DNA from: JBJXGC01 sp046154545
GTDB lineage: Bacteria > Chloroflexota > Dehalococcoidia > Tepidiformales > Tepidiformaceae
Length of the DNA stretch: 33,893 nt
Direction: 5' to 3'
NCBI GenBank assembly: GCA_046154545.1
Contig: JBJXGC010000167.1
Coordinates: forward strand, 1 to 33,893
Shown: positions 7,485-15,476 of the stretch, one piece after another
Layout: each line of letters begins with the position of its first letter
How positions within the stretch are numbered: position 1 is the stretch's first letter
Notes under the pieces: generated by a model
The model's input: the letters and a program-made list of their open reading frames with translations, nothing else
Told to the model about the DNA's origin: nothing
Databases searched by the model: none
Position numbers and translations under genes: made by a program

Positions 7485-8253
7485 TACTGACCTCCCCTTC
7501 AGCATACACCAGGGCCATCGCCCCGTGGGTATCGCGCGAGTCATTCCCGAAGATATCGTAGTAACGCACATCCTCGACTCTCGCGAGGAACTCATAGATG
7601 TCCCCACGCACTGAGCACAAACGCACCGCCGTGGTCCGACCGGGTTCGAGGTAGGAAAAGGCCACATCGAATTCGCGGACAACGGGACTGGCCGCCGAGT
7701 ACGTTTGCCATGCCAGTTTGATGCGGACTCCGACGCTGTCCGCGATGCCAATGGCCGCCGACTGGATGTTCGTTGCCCAGAGTACGAGGGGATGCCCGGC
7801 AGCCTCATCCGTGATCTCAGCCAGATCAGCGAGAAGTACCGCGTAGTTCCCGAGGGTGGCGAGTTCGTAGACGTGCCGCGCCTGCGGCGGTCTGAAACCC
7901 GGTTGCCGCAGGTGATCGCCAAACCCGATATCGACCCGGACATATGGGAAGTGGGCGACGCGGTCGCGCTCCTGCTCAGCTTCCCGAGACGCGCTCTGGC
8001 GATCGAACTGCACCGCCGCGAGCCCAAGAGCCGCTGCCGTTGCGATCGACGTAAGCGCGCCGACGACCCCAGCAATGGCGGCGACCACCGACCAATCGAG
8101 TTCACCTCCGGACGTCGAGAACGCACCGGACGCCCAGAGGATCAGTGAGGCCCCAGCCACGAGCGCGACGACGACGGCGACGCCTCCGCCAATCAGCACC
8201 CACAGCATCCGGAATCCGCGGCTTCGAATCAGTTCGTCAAGCGCTGTCCACAT
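7393..8253 (-). CDS. Membrane-anchored hypothetical protein
   Basis: A 286-residue protein with two N-terminal membrane segments: about residues 17-42 (MLWVLIGGGVAVVVALVAGA) and 55-80, a glycine/alanine-rich stretch. A basic/acidic linker and a soluble C-terminal domain of about 190 residues follow. The soluble part has alternating strand-like segments such as VRIKLAWQTYSAA and FDVAFSYLEPG, suggesting a beta-rich domain. No family is recognised. It starts at ATG 8253, with a TAGCAT -10-like box 9 nt upstream. Many proteins of this shape are surface or immunity-like, but nothing here assigns a role. Confidence 0.65.
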   Translation of the reverse strand: MWTALDELIRSRGFRMLWVLIGGGVAVVVALVAGASLILWASGAFSTSGGELDWSVVAAIAGVVGALTSIATAAALGLAAVQFDRQSASREAEQERDRVAHFPYVRVDIGFGDHLRQPGFRPPQARHVYELATLGNYAVLLADLAEITDEAAGHPLVLWATNIQSAAIGIADSVGVRIKLAWQTYSAASPVVREFDVAFSYLEPGRTTAVRLCSVRGDIYEFLARVEDVRYYDIFGNDSRDTHGAMALVYAEGEVSNERKVRRTTFLEDGSREGDDGHVGPEGRRD

Positions 8254-8364
8254 CGCGAAGCGATGCTACAAGGTGCGCCCGCCCGGCGCCCCGCACCCGG
8301 CGTAAATAGGCGCTTGACCCGCCTGTGTCTCCAAGCCGCCGGCGATGCTAGCCTCGGAGACGAC

Positions 8365-8898
8365 GTGAAACCCCCACATCTCCTGGCCACTGGACTACTG
8401 GTCAGCGTGTTTCTGCTTGGCGGCTGCGGCGATGGCCCCGACAAGGCCGCCACACCGGCCGCCAGCCCCGCAGGCCAGACGGCCGCCGCCACCACTGGCG
8501 GGACGGCGCCCACACCGAAGCCAGGCGACCCCTTCAGCCGGGCGCCCGTATTGGGCGGGAACATCACCAGGGTCTTCCCCGAGCATGCTTCGACCCTGGC
8601 CCAGACGGCAACCCGCAGCCCGAACCCGCAGCGCCCAAACGGGGCCTGCTTCGAAGCCAGCTTCGCCGACCTGCCGGAGAATATCCAATGGTTCCGGATG
8701 GCCTTCGATGGCGCGGAGGTGACGACGAAGATGACCTGGGTGGCGGCCAGCGCGAGCGCGACCGAGGGCCGTGGCTGCTACGCCCCGGAGGAGGGGTTCG
8801 CGCCCGGCCGGCACTACGTCGCCGTCTCCGTCCAGGACCCGAACAACCCCGCCGTCAGCCCCCGCCAGGTGGTCGGCTGGGAGTTCGACGTCCGCTAA
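8365..8898 (+). CDS. Predicted lipoprotein, unknown function
   Basis: A 177-residue protein. The preferred start is GTG 8365, with GGAGA 4 nt upstream, because it places a classic signal peptide at the N-terminus: VKPPHLLATGLLVSVFLL followed by the lipobox LGGC (cysteine at residue 21). A low-complexity Ala/Pro/Thr linker follows, then a compact domain of about 120 residues with two cysteines (NGACFEAS and GRGCYAPEE) that could form a disulfide. The end, HYVAVSVQDPNNPAVSPRQ, suggests a beta-sandwich. Export and lipid anchoring are a confident inference; function is unknown. Confidence 0.7.
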   Translation: MKPPHLLATGLLVSVFLLGGCGDGPDKAATPAASPAGQTAAATTGGTAPTPKPGDPFSRAPVLGGNITRVFPEHASTLAQTATRSPNPQRPNGACFEASFADLPENIQWFRMAFDGAEVTTKMTWVAASASATEGRGCYAPEEGFAPGRHYVAVSVQDPNNPAVSPRQVVGWEFDVR

Positions 8899-8918
8899 GG
8901 CGAGCGCCCGTGGTCGGT

Positions 8919-9308
8919 TCAGCCCGTGAAGTGGACGACGGGCGTCGTCCGGCCCCAGAGTTCCTCGAGGCGGTAGTACTCACGCTTCTCCGGCGTGAAG
9001 ATGTGGACGATGACGTCAGCGAAGTCGAGCAGCATCCAGCCGCTGGCAGCGGAGCCCTCCTTGTGGCGGATGTCATGCCCCTCTTTCTGCAGTTCGCGTT
9101 CCAGGTGGTCGGCGAGTGCGTTAAAGTGGAGCGGTGACTGCGCCGTCGCGATCACGAAAAAATCCGTAAACGTTGACGTCTTGGCGATATCAAGCAGGGC
9201 GATGTCGAGCGCCTGGTGGTCCGAAAGGACATCGACGGCGCGCTGAGCAAGTGTCTCGGGATCCAGAATTCCACCCCGGCGTGCCGTCTTCTGACGGCTG
9301 CCGCACAC
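8919..9308 (-). CDS. rsfS: Ribosomal silencing factor RsfS (YbeB/Iojap)
   Basis: RsfS binds ribosomal protein uL14 and blocks joining of the ribosomal subunits under starvation. The family signature is complete: LDIALLDIAKTSTFTDFFVI, then GWMLLDFADVIVHIFTPE and REYYRLEELW. The frame gives 129 residues from GTG 9308. Family members usually begin nearer to ILDPETLAQRAVDVL, so the true start may be about 14 codons further in, although no standard start codon lies exactly there. It is divergent from mnmA, with 18 bp between the starts. In many bacteria rsfS sits beside nadD, which is not seen here. Confidence 0.92.
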   Translation of the reverse strand: MCGSRQKTARRGGILDPETLAQRAVDVLSDHQALDIALLDIAKTSTFTDFFVIATAQSPLHFNALADHLERELQKEGHDIRHKEGSAASGWMLLDFADVIVHIFTPEKREYYRLEELWGRTTPVVHFTG

Positions 9309-9326
9309 GGAGATCGTACCACAGCC

Positions 9327-10415
9327 ATGTCTGCACGCGTTGTCGTTGGAATGTCAGGGGGCGTCGATAGCTCCGTCGCCGCCGCCTTGCTCGCCGAGCA
9401 GGGCTACGACGTCGTCGGCGTGACGATGCGCCTCTGGACCGAATCCCGCCCAGATGAACTGAGCGGCCATCAGCAATGCTGCAGCGTCGAGGACATCGAC
9501 GACGCCCGCCGCGTCGCCGGGCAGCTCGGCATCCGCCACTACATCATGAACTTCGAGGAGCAGTTCAAGGCCACTGTCGTCGATGGATTCGTGGCCGAGT
9601 ACGCCGCCGGGCGCACCCCCAACCCCTGCGTCCGCTGCAACGAGCACATCAAGTACCGCGCCCTCCTCGACCGCCTGCCCGCGCTCGGCGCCGACTTCGT
9701 CGCCACCGGGCACTACGCCCGGGTGGAGCGGGACGGGACGGCCGGCCGCTATCGCCTGCGCCGGGCGGCCGACCCCGCGAAGGACCAGAGCTACGTCCTC
9801 TACATGCTCCAGCAGGAACAGCTCAGCCGCTTGTTGCTCCCGATCGGCGGGCTCGCCAAGGACGAGGTCCGCGCCCATGCGGCCCGCCTCGGCCTCGATG
9901 TGGCGGCCAAGCCCGATAGCATGGAGATCTGCTTCGTCCCCGGAAACGACTACCGCACCTTCGTCGGCGAACGCACCCCGGCGGCGCCGGGGGAGCTGCG
10001 GGACGGCGCGGGCGCCCGCCTCGGCGAGCACACCGGCATCGCCAACTTCACCGTCGGACAGCGCAAGGGCCTCGGCTTCGCCGCCGGCGAACCGCTCTAT
10101 GTCACCTCGCTCGATGCCGCCCGCAACGTCGTCACGGTCGGGCCAGAAGAGGCCCTGTTCGCCGACATGGTGGAGTTCTCCGAAGGGCGCTGGGTGGCGG
10201 GCGCGGCCCCCGCGGCCGGCAGCGCCGTGCAGGCGAAGGCGCGCTACAAGGCCGATCCGGCCGCGGCTGTCTTCGTCGAGACAAGGGGCGACCGCGCCGT
10301 CCTCCAGTTTGCGAAGCGCCAGCGGGCCCTCACACCGGGCCAGACGATCGCCATTTACGACGGCGACGAGGTCCTCGGTGGCGGCACCATCGAACGGGCC
10401 TGGCGCGCCGACTGA
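9327..10415 (+). CDS. mnmA: tRNA-specific 2-thiouridylase MnmA
   Basis: A 362-residue enzyme that thiolates U34 of Lys, Glu and Gln tRNAs using ATP and persulfide sulfur. The PP-loop GMSGGVDSS spans 8-16. Catalytic C101 lies in NPCVRCN and C202 in MEICFVPGND. ATGHYARV and KDQSYVLY are present, and the C-terminal beta-barrel is complete. The start is ATG 9327; the frame is open further upstream over rsfS, but MSARVVVGMSGG matches the family N-terminus. There is no strong Shine-Dalgarno sequence. It converges on the xdhC-like gene with a 3-bp gap. Confidence 0.96.
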   Translation: MSARVVVGMSGGVDSSVAAALLAEQGYDVVGVTMRLWTESRPDELSGHQQCCSVEDIDDARRVAGQLGIRHYIMNFEEQFKATVVDGFVAEYAAGRTPNPCVRCNEHIKYRALLDRLPALGADFVATGHYARVERDGTAGRYRLRRAADPAKDQSYVLYMLQQEQLSRLLLPIGGLAKDEVRAHAARLGLDVAAKPDSMEICFVPGNDYRTFVGERTPAAPGELRDGAGARLGEHTGIANFTVGQRKGLGFAAGEPLYVTSLDAARNVVTVGPEEALFADMVEFSEGRWVAGAAPAAGSAVQAKARYKADPAAAVFVETRGDRAVLQFAKRQRALTPGQTIAIYDGDEVLGGGTIERAWRAD

Positions 10416-10418
10416 GAC

Positions 10419-11228
10419 TCAGGCGCGCAGCGGCCCGGCGCGGTGGTACATGGCGGCGCCCGTCCCGCCCCGCCGCAGCATGATCACCTCGGCCATGATG
10501 CTCACCGCGATCTCCTCCGGCGTCTCGGCGCCGATGTCCAGCCCGATCGGCGTGCGGACCCGCCCCAGCTCGCCCGCGTCGAAGCCCTCGGCCGCGAGAT
10601 GTTCGAGCACGGCCGCCGTCCGCCGCTTCGAGCCGATCATGCCGACGTAGCCCGCGCCCCGTCCGAGGCACTTCCGGAGCGAGAGCTCGTCCTGCTTGTG
10701 GCCCCGCGTGACCATCACGATGCAGGTGTTGCCGTCGATCGGAAACGCTTCCAGCGCGACCTCGAAGTCCTCGCAGATCACCTCGTCCGCCTCGGGGACG
10801 CGGTCGGCGGCGGCGAAGTCCTCGCGGTCGTCGATGATCGCGACGTGGAAGTCGAGGAAGCTGGCCAGCGTCGCCAGGCAGCGGCCGATGTGGCCGGCCC
10901 CGACGATGAGGAAGGTCGCCCGGTGCTCGACGACCTCAAGGTAGATCGATGTGGCGCCGGCCTGGACGCGGGTCGAAAGCGTCACGCTCCCGGCGCTGGC
11001 GTAGACCGTCTCGGCCGCGTGCCTGGCGAATGCTTCGACGGCGTAGGCCCGGACAGCGCCGTCGAGGGCGGCATCACCGAGCCCACCGGAGGTCTCGCCC
11101 GTCTGTTCGACAATGAGGCGCGAACCGGGCGCGAGGCCGCGCGGGCCGGCTTCGAGGATGGAGGCGACGACGACCGGCGGCGCCGATCCGTCGGCCGCCG
11201 CGAGCAGCCGTTTGGTCAGTTCCAGCAT
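10419..11228 (-). CDS. XdhC/CoxI family protein
   Basis: A 269-residue protein of the XdhC/CoxF group, which helps insert or sulfurate the molybdenum cofactor of xanthine and CO dehydrogenases. The N-terminal XdhC_CoxI part shows GPRGLAPGSRLIVE. The C-terminal XdhC_C Rossmann domain has FLIVGAGHIGRCLA at 105-118, YVGMIGSKRR, and the typical end IGLDIGAETPEEIAVSIMAE. The N-terminal GG-x-C cysteine of many XdhC proteins is replaced by GGLGD. No molybdenum hydroxylase genes are adjacent. A TACACT box at 11236-11241 ends 7 nt before the ATG, suggesting a leaderless mRNA. Confidence 0.88.
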   Translation of the reverse strand: MLELTKRLLAAADGSAPPVVVASILEAGPRGLAPGSRLIVEQTGETSGGLGDAALDGAVRAYAVEAFARHAAETVYASAGSVTLSTRVQAGATSIYLEVVEHRATFLIVGAGHIGRCLATLASFLDFHVAIIDDREDFAAADRVPEADEVICEDFEVALEAFPIDGNTCIVMVTRGHKQDELSLRKCLGRGAGYVGMIGSKRRTAAVLEHLAAEGFDAGELGRVRTPIGLDIGAETPEEIAVSIMAEVIMLRRGGTGAAMYHRAGPLRA

Positions 11229-11235
11229 ATCGCCA

Positions 11236-11241
11236 AGTGTA
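11236..11241 (-). promoter_or_regulatory. -10 box of the xdhC-like gene (leaderless)
   Basis: TACACT on the minus strand is separated by 7 nt from ATG 11228, and no Shine-Dalgarno sequence is present. This matches the spacing seen before hicB, mutM, the AbrB antitoxin and others in this window. Confidence 0.5.
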
Positions 11242-11353
11242 CCGGCCCACTTCGCCCTGCGCCCACCCCGGTAGTGCGCCCCACGGCGGGCGCCTCCCGG
11301 TCAGCGCCCTCTGCCCCTCACCGATTCGCTATCATGCAACCGCGAGGTAGCCC

Positions 11354-11764
11354 ATGGCCGCGACAACCGTCTCAGCGACGTACAACACATGGCTGGCCGA
11401 GCACGGCCTGCTCGACGCCGGCACAGACCTGGCCGGCGTCACCCTCCACGTCGGTGGCCCGCCCACCTGGTACCTGAAGCTCGTCAAGAAGAGCGCGATC
11501 ACTCTCGGCAGCCATATCTGGTTCGTCCGTGAGGAGAAGCGCGACGACATCGCCCTCCTCGCCCACGAACTCGTACACGTCGGCCAGTACCGGGAGCTGG
11601 GTGTCCCGCGCTTCCTCCTGCGCTACGGCCTCCACATGCTGAAGGCCGGCTTCAAGTACAGCCGCACCCTGCCCCTCGAAGCGCCCGCCTACGCCCGCCA
11701 GGCGCTGGCCCGCAAGGTCCTGGCCGAACATGGCCCACCCGCGGCTGCGCGCGTCGATAGCTGA
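11354..11764 (+). CDS. DUF4157-like small HExxH metallopeptidase
   Basis: A 136-residue protein with the zinc-peptidase helix LLAHELVHVGQYRELG. H71, E72 and H75 form HExxH, and E109 in LPLEAPAYARQA is a good candidate for the third, gluzincin-type ligand. The arrangement resembles DUF4157 proteins, which occur widely as stand-alone small proteins and as domains in contractile-injection-system loci. There is no signal peptide and no membrane segment. The start is ATG 11354, with GAGG 6 nt upstream and a TATCAT box at 11330-11335. Substrate unknown. It converges on tmk (8-bp gap). Confidence 0.72.
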   Translation: MAATTVSATYNTWLAEHGLLDAGTDLAGVTLHVGGPPTWYLKLVKKSAITLGSHIWFVREEKRDDIALLAHELVHVGQYRELGVPRFLLRYGLHMLKAGFKYSRTLPLEAPAYARQALARKVLAEHGPPAAARVDS

Positions 11765-11772
11765 CGCGCGCC

Positions 11773-12393
11773 TCAGCGTTCCCGGGCCGCCAGCTCAGCC
11801 ACCGCCTCGGAGGCGTAGCGGGCGATCTCCGCGGGCGGCCGGGTAGCGTCGAAGGTCAGCCAGCGGCCCGGGGGCGAAGCCCCGGCCAGGGCCGTATAGC
11901 CGCCGCGCACCTTGCGGTGGAAGGCGAGGTCTTCGAGCCCAGTGCGGATCGCTTCGTCCTCGCCGTGTTTCCGGGCGAGCCCAATGGCCGGGTCGAGGTC
12001 GAGGAAGAGCACCAGGTCCGGCTCCAACCCGCCGGTCGCGAGCGCGTTCGCCCGCCGCAGGGCGGCCAGGTCGAGGCCCCGGCCGTACCCCTGGTAGGCG
12101 AATGTGCTCGCCGCGAAGCGGTCACAGATCACGACCGCCCCGCGGGCGATGGCCGGCCGGATGACCTCATGAACGAGCTGGGCGCGGGCCACCAGGAAGG
12201 CGAAGGTCTCGGCCCAGGGCGTCAACGGTTCATGCAGCAGGGCCCGGACCAGCTCCCCGGCGGCCGTGCCACCCGGTTCGCGCGTCGCCACCACTTCGTG
12301 GCCCGACGCCCGCAGGTTGGCGGCGAGGGCGAGCGCGAGGGTCGATTTCCCGGCGCCCTCGCCCCCCTCCAGGACGATGAAGCGTCCGCTCAT
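11773..12393 (-). CDS. tmk: Thymidylate kinase
   Basis: A 206-residue kinase that phosphorylates dTMP to dTDP for DNA synthesis. The P-loop GGEGAGKST lies at 10-18, REPGGT at 38-43 and the catalytic DR pair at 91-92 (ICDRFAASTFAYQGYGRG). The lid region follows. The start is ATG 12393 with GGGAGG 7 nt upstream; an earlier in-frame start is less likely. The ATG overlaps the stop of the upstream fic gene as ATGA, so the two are translationally coupled. Downstream it converges on the HExxH gene. Confidence 0.95.
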   Translation of the reverse strand: MSGRFIVLEGGEGAGKSTLALALAANLRASGHEVVATREPGGTAAGELVRALLHEPLTPWAETFAFLVARAQLVHEVIRPAIARGAVVICDRFAASTFAYQGYGRGLDLAALRRANALATGGLEPDLVLFLDLDPAIGLARKHGEDEAIRTGLEDLAFHRKVRGGYTALAGASPPGRWLTFDATRPPAEIARYASEAVAELAARER

Positions 12394-13553
12394 GGCAGGA
12401 CCTCCCGTTCGTAGATCTGATCGACCAGATCCTTCGCCCACCAGCGCTGCGATTTGGCCCCCGGGGCCGGCTCCAGCAGGCCGATCTCCTGGAACTGGGT
12501 GAGGAGCGTCCGGGCCGTGTTGATGCTGACCTTCGCGAAGTCCGCCACCTGACGGGGGCTGACGACGACCTTCTCCATCACGAATTCGAGCGCTGGATAG
12601 GCCCCGCGCGTGGCGACTTCGGCCGCTACGCGTGCGCGGTATGAGGCGTGGAGGGCGTCTATCCGCGTAATCAGCCGGGTCGCCGACTCCGCCTGGGAGC
12701 GGGCGCCCTCAAGGAAGAACGCTACCCATTCGGCCCAGGCCCCGGCGGTGCTCACCCTCCCCAGCAGCTCGATGTACCTGTCCCGGTGCCGTTCGAGGTA
12801 GGGGCTGAGGACCAGGACGGGCCGGTCGAGGACACCCTGTTCCATCAAGAAGAGGGGGAGGATGAGCCGCCCCAGGCGCCCGTTTCCGTCCTCGAAGGGA
12901 TGGATCGCCTCGAACTGGTAGTGGATCAACGCGGCGGCGATCAACGGCGGCAGCGACTGGTCGGTCGAGACGAAGGCGATCAGGCCATCAACCGCGGACT
13001 CAACCTGCTCCCAGGGGGGCGGTACGTACGGCGCCGTCAGGGGCGTGTCGTCCTTCTCACCGATCCAGACCGTCTTGCGCCGCAGTTCGCCGGGGCTCTT
13101 GTCCGCCCCGCGGGCGTGCCGGAGGAGCTCACGGTGGAGGCTGCGGAGGAGAAAGAGGTTGAGCGGGCGTCCGTCGGCGATCCACTCAGCCCCCTGCTCA
13201 AGCGCATCGAGGTAGCGCAGGACCTCGGTGTTGTTCTCCGTCTGGAAGCCCGCCGGGGCCGACCCGCCGGCCTCCTGGAGCAGCACATCGGCCGCCCGGG
13301 TCTGGATCCCTTCGATCCGGCTGCTCTCGCCGGCCTCGTCGAAGAGCAACGGCCGGGTGAAGAGGGCGGTGTTGTTGTGGATCCGGGCCTGGCCGACGAG
13401 GTGGCCGACGGCGGCGCTCGCCCGGTCCAACTGCCGCCCCATCTCCCAGGTGAGTTCGATGCCGGGCGGAAGCGGCGGCGGGATGTGCGCCCAGCCGCCT
13501 TCGATCGTTACGAGGCGGTCGCGAAACTCCGGGAGGAAGTCATCGGGCGTCAC
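12390..13553 (-). CDS. Fic family protein with N-terminal inhibitory motif and C-terminal winged helix
   Basis: A 387-residue Fic/DOC-fold protein. The core motif HPFEDGNGRLGR at 218-229 is intact, including catalytic H218, so AMP transfer from ATP to a target hydroxyl is expected. The inhibitory helix motif SSRIEG at 77-82 (S-x3-E-G) precedes the core, marking a class II, self-inhibited Fic protein. The C-terminus (about 310-387) has a winged-helix-like segment ending in VSINTARTLLTQFQEIGLLE, which suggests DNA binding. The start is GTG 13553, 6 nt after a TAGAAT box (leaderless). Two palindromic operator-like repeats lie upstream. tmk follows with an ATGA overlap. Confidence 0.92.
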   Translation of the reverse strand: MTPDDFLPEFRDRLVTIEGGWAHIPPPLPPGIELTWEMGRQLDRASAAVGHLVGQARIHNNTALFTRPLLFDEAGESSRIEGIQTRAADVLLQEAGGSAPAGFQTENNTEVLRYLDALEQGAEWIADGRPLNLFLLRSLHRELLRHARGADKSPGELRRKTVWIGEKDDTPLTAPYVPPPWEQVESAVDGLIAFVSTDQSLPPLIAAALIHYQFEAIHPFEDGNGRLGRLILPLFLMEQGVLDRPVLVLSPYLERHRDRYIELLGRVSTAGAWAEWVAFFLEGARSQAESATRLITRIDALHASYRARVAAEVATRGAYPALEFVMEKVVVSPRQVADFAKVSINTARTLLTQFQEIGLLEPAPGAKSQRWWAKDLVDQIYEREVLP

Positions 13554-13559
13554 CTGGCG

Positions 13560-13565
13560 ATTCTA
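13560..13565 (-). promoter_or_regulatory. fic -10 box (leaderless)
   Basis: TAGAAT on the minus strand ends 6 nt before GTG 13553, and no Shine-Dalgarno sequence is visible. The nearest TTGACA (13587-13592) is 21 bp upstream, longer than normal; read with GTTAGA as the -10, the spacer becomes 18 bp. That TTGACA is also one arm of the first palindrome. Confidence 0.5.
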
Positions 13566-13585
13566 ACCGCCAACCGGCTCAGGGG

Positions 13586-13612
13586 TTGTCAAATTTCGGG
13601 CGAAATTGACAA
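13586..13612. promoter_or_regulatory. fic-proximal palindrome, TTGTCAA-N13-TTGACAA
   Basis: A 27-bp inverted repeat; the outer 7 bp are perfect and the inner bases continue as AATTTCG/CGAAATT with one base missing. It overlaps the likely -35 of fic. The same 27-bp geometry recurs at 13721-13747. Probable operator, perhaps for the Fic protein's own winged helix; inferred from position. Confidence 0.65.
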
Positions 13613-13665
13613 CTCCGGCCAGATCGATCAAAACCTGACAATGGATAACCCATCCTCGCGGTATC
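13606..13665. repeat. ~60-bp direct repeat, copy 1
   Basis: Matches 13741-13799 with about 6 mismatches and one indel over 60 bp. Both copies begin with the TTGACAA palindrome arm and include a further TGACAA half-site (CCTGACAATGG). Centre-to-centre spacing is 135 bp. Together with the palindromes they form two equivalent regulatory units between the R3H-ATPase gene and fic. Confidence 0.75.
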
Positions 13666-13720
13666 TGCCGCGGACCGGGCCAACCCGTCCGGCCGCGGTG
13701 GACCCTCCCAGCTTGATCAA

Positions 13721-13747
13721 TTGTCAAAACAGAGCCTATTTTGACAA
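13721..13747. promoter_or_regulatory. Distal palindrome, TTGTCAAAA-N9-TTTTGACAA
   Basis: Perfect 9-bp arms (13721-13729 and 13739-13747). It has the same total length as the palindrome at 13586-13612. Probable second operator of the fic upstream region. Confidence 0.65.
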
Positions 13748-13799
13748 CTCCGGCGAAATCGATCAAACCTGACAATGGATAACGTACCCTCGCGTTATC
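13741..13799. repeat. ~60-bp direct repeat, copy 2
   Basis: Partner of 13606-13665. Its last few bases run into the stop codon of the R3H-ATPase gene at 13795-13797, so the repeat abuts a gene end. Confidence 0.75.
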
Positions 13800-15474
13800 G
13801 TCCGAAGACGCCGCCGCCACCGGGGATGATCTTCACGCGGCGGAGCGGCTCCTTCCCGGCGCTGCTGCTCTCCAGGTTGTAGCGCGTCGCCAGCTCGTGC
13901 TGGACGCGGCGGATGTAGCTGTTCGCCGGGGGCAGTTCGATCGGACGCCCCTCCTCGATGACCCGCGCGATCGCGTCCTCCGTCTCGCGGAAGACCTCGG
14001 TCATCGGGTCTGCGCGGACGGCCCGCTCGCCGCCCCGGAACTGGAGAAGGGCCTGCTCCATCTGGAAGCCGGTGTTGCTCTTGAGGACGTAGATCGGCAC
14101 CGAGCGCTCCTCCGCCTCGCGCAAGGCGGGCGGCTTGCTCCGGTAGTAGGAGCGCAAGGTCATCACCGCATCCGCATCATGGAGGTCGGCGGCGATTTCG
14201 GCGGCCACCCCGACCGAGCGGATGGCCTGGTCGAGGCGGGCACGGGAGAGGCCGAAGGGGTAGATCCGGACGCGGTTCTCGCCCGGAGGCCGCTGCGGGA
14301 AGCGTTCGCGCGGTGGCTCGGCCGGACGCTCTTCGCGCACATGGCCACCGCCCCGCTGACGGGACTGGCCGATCTCCCAGGGAGCGGGCGCCTGGGCCGC
14401 GAGCGGGGCGATCGATGGCCGCCCGTCGTCGTCTTCATCGACGTGATCGACGATCTCGATCCGGCCGGTCGCCGTGAGCTGGCGGACTTCGGCCGGGGCC
14501 TGCCAGCCGCGCAGGAGTGAGTCCACCGTGCCCGCCACATCCGCGTGGAGGGCGACCCGCTGCCACGACTGAATCTCGACCACGACATCGAAGGTCGGTG
14601 GCGCCTTCCGTTCGAGGATCGACTTCTGAGTGCCGCGGCGGCGCGCCTCTTCGTCACCCAGGGTGACGGACTGGATGCCGCCGATCAGGTCGGCGAGCGT
14701 GGGGTTCAGCATCAGGTTCTCGAGCGTGTTGCCGTGGGCCGTGCCCACAAGCTGGACGCCGCGCTCGGCGATCGTGCGGGCCGCCTGGGCTTCCAGCTCG
14801 GTGCCGATCTCGTCGATGACGATGACCTCGGGCATGTGGTTCTCCACCGCCTCGATCATCACGTTGTGCTGATGGGCCGGGGTGCGGACCTGCATCCGCC
14901 GGGCGGCGCCGATGGCGGGATGGGGGATGTCCCCGTCGCCCGCGATCTCGTTCGAGGTATCGACGATGACGACGCGCTTATTGGCATCGTCGGCGAGGAC
15001 GCGGGCAACCTCGCGGAGCATGGTCGTCTTGCCCACGCCCGGGCGGCCGAGGAACAGGATCGACTTGCCGCCCATGACGAGGTCTTCGATCACCCGGATG
15101 GTGCCGTAGACGGCGCGGCCGATGCGGCAGGTGAGGCCAACCACCTTCCCCCGGCGGTTGCGGATGCAGGAGATGCGGTGCAGCGTGCGTTCGATCCCGG
15201 CGCGGTTATCCTCACCGAAATCGCCGATCCGCTCGGTCACGTACTGAAGGTCGTCCTCGGTCACCTCTTCGTGACTGAGGACGACTTCGCGGCCGGGGTA
15301 GCGCGCCTCGGGCAGGCGGCCGAGGTCCATCACCACTTCGAGAAGGCCTTCGCGGCGCTCTTCACGCCGCAGCTCTTCACTGATACGCGGTGGCAGCGCG
15401 TCGAGGAGGAGGTCCAGATCATCGGTCACGATCTGTTCGAGGACGACAGGGGCGAGCCGTTCGGTGGTGGTCAC
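13795..15474 (-). CDS. AAA-type ATPase with R3H domain (Ycf45/SpoIIIAA-like)
   Basis: A 559-residue protein. Residues 1-320 form a SpoIIIAA/Ycf45-like ATPase with Walker A GRPGVGKTT (143-151) and Walker B VIVIDEIG (217-224); a charged, proline-rich linker follows around 360-420. Next comes a domain with RIYPFGLSRARLDQAI, and the C-terminus is an R3H nucleic-acid-binding motif (YIRRVQHELATRYNLESSS). This is the domain order of the cyanobacterial and Chloroflexota 'R3H domain-containing nucleic acid-binding protein'. Single-stranded nucleic acid binding is known for R3H; the in vivo role is unknown. It starts with GTG 15474, 2 nt after the upstream gene's stop. Confidence 0.88.
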   Translation of the reverse strand: MTTTERLAPVVLEQIVTDDLDLLLDALPPRISEELRREERREGLLEVVMDLGRLPEARYPGREVVLSHEEVTEDDLQYVTERIGDFGEDNRAGIERTLHRISCIRNRRGKVVGLTCRIGRAVYGTIRVIEDLVMGGKSILFLGRPGVGKTTMLREVARVLADDANKRVVIVDTSNEIAGDGDIPHPAIGAARRMQVRTPAHQHNVMIEAVENHMPEVIVIDEIGTELEAQAARTIAERGVQLVGTAHGNTLENLMLNPTLADLIGGIQSVTLGDEEARRRGTQKSILERKAPPTFDVVVEIQSWQRVALHADVAGTVDSLLRGWQAPAEVRQLTATGRIEIVDHVDEDDDGRPSIAPLAAQAPAPWEIGQSRQRGGGHVREERPAEPPRERFPQRPPGENRVRIYPFGLSRARLDQAIRSVGVAAEIAADLHDADAVMTLRSYYRSKPPALREAEERSVPIYVLKSNTGFQMEQALLQFRGGERAVRADPMTEVFRETEDAIARVIEEGRPIELPPANSYIRRVQHELATRYNLESSSAGKEPLRRVKIIPGGGGVFGR

Positions 15475-15476
15475 TG

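Noticed and set aside
12648..13772. 374-codon plus-strand frame opposite fic
   Set aside because: Antisense shadow of fic; its end merely runs through the operator repeats.
13795..13820. Duplicate of the R3H-ATPase gene end near 13660, which would have been a third gene-tail duplication
   Set aside because: The ~60-bp repeat includes only the stop codon region and similarity fades beyond it, so it is a regulatory repeat rather than a coding tail.
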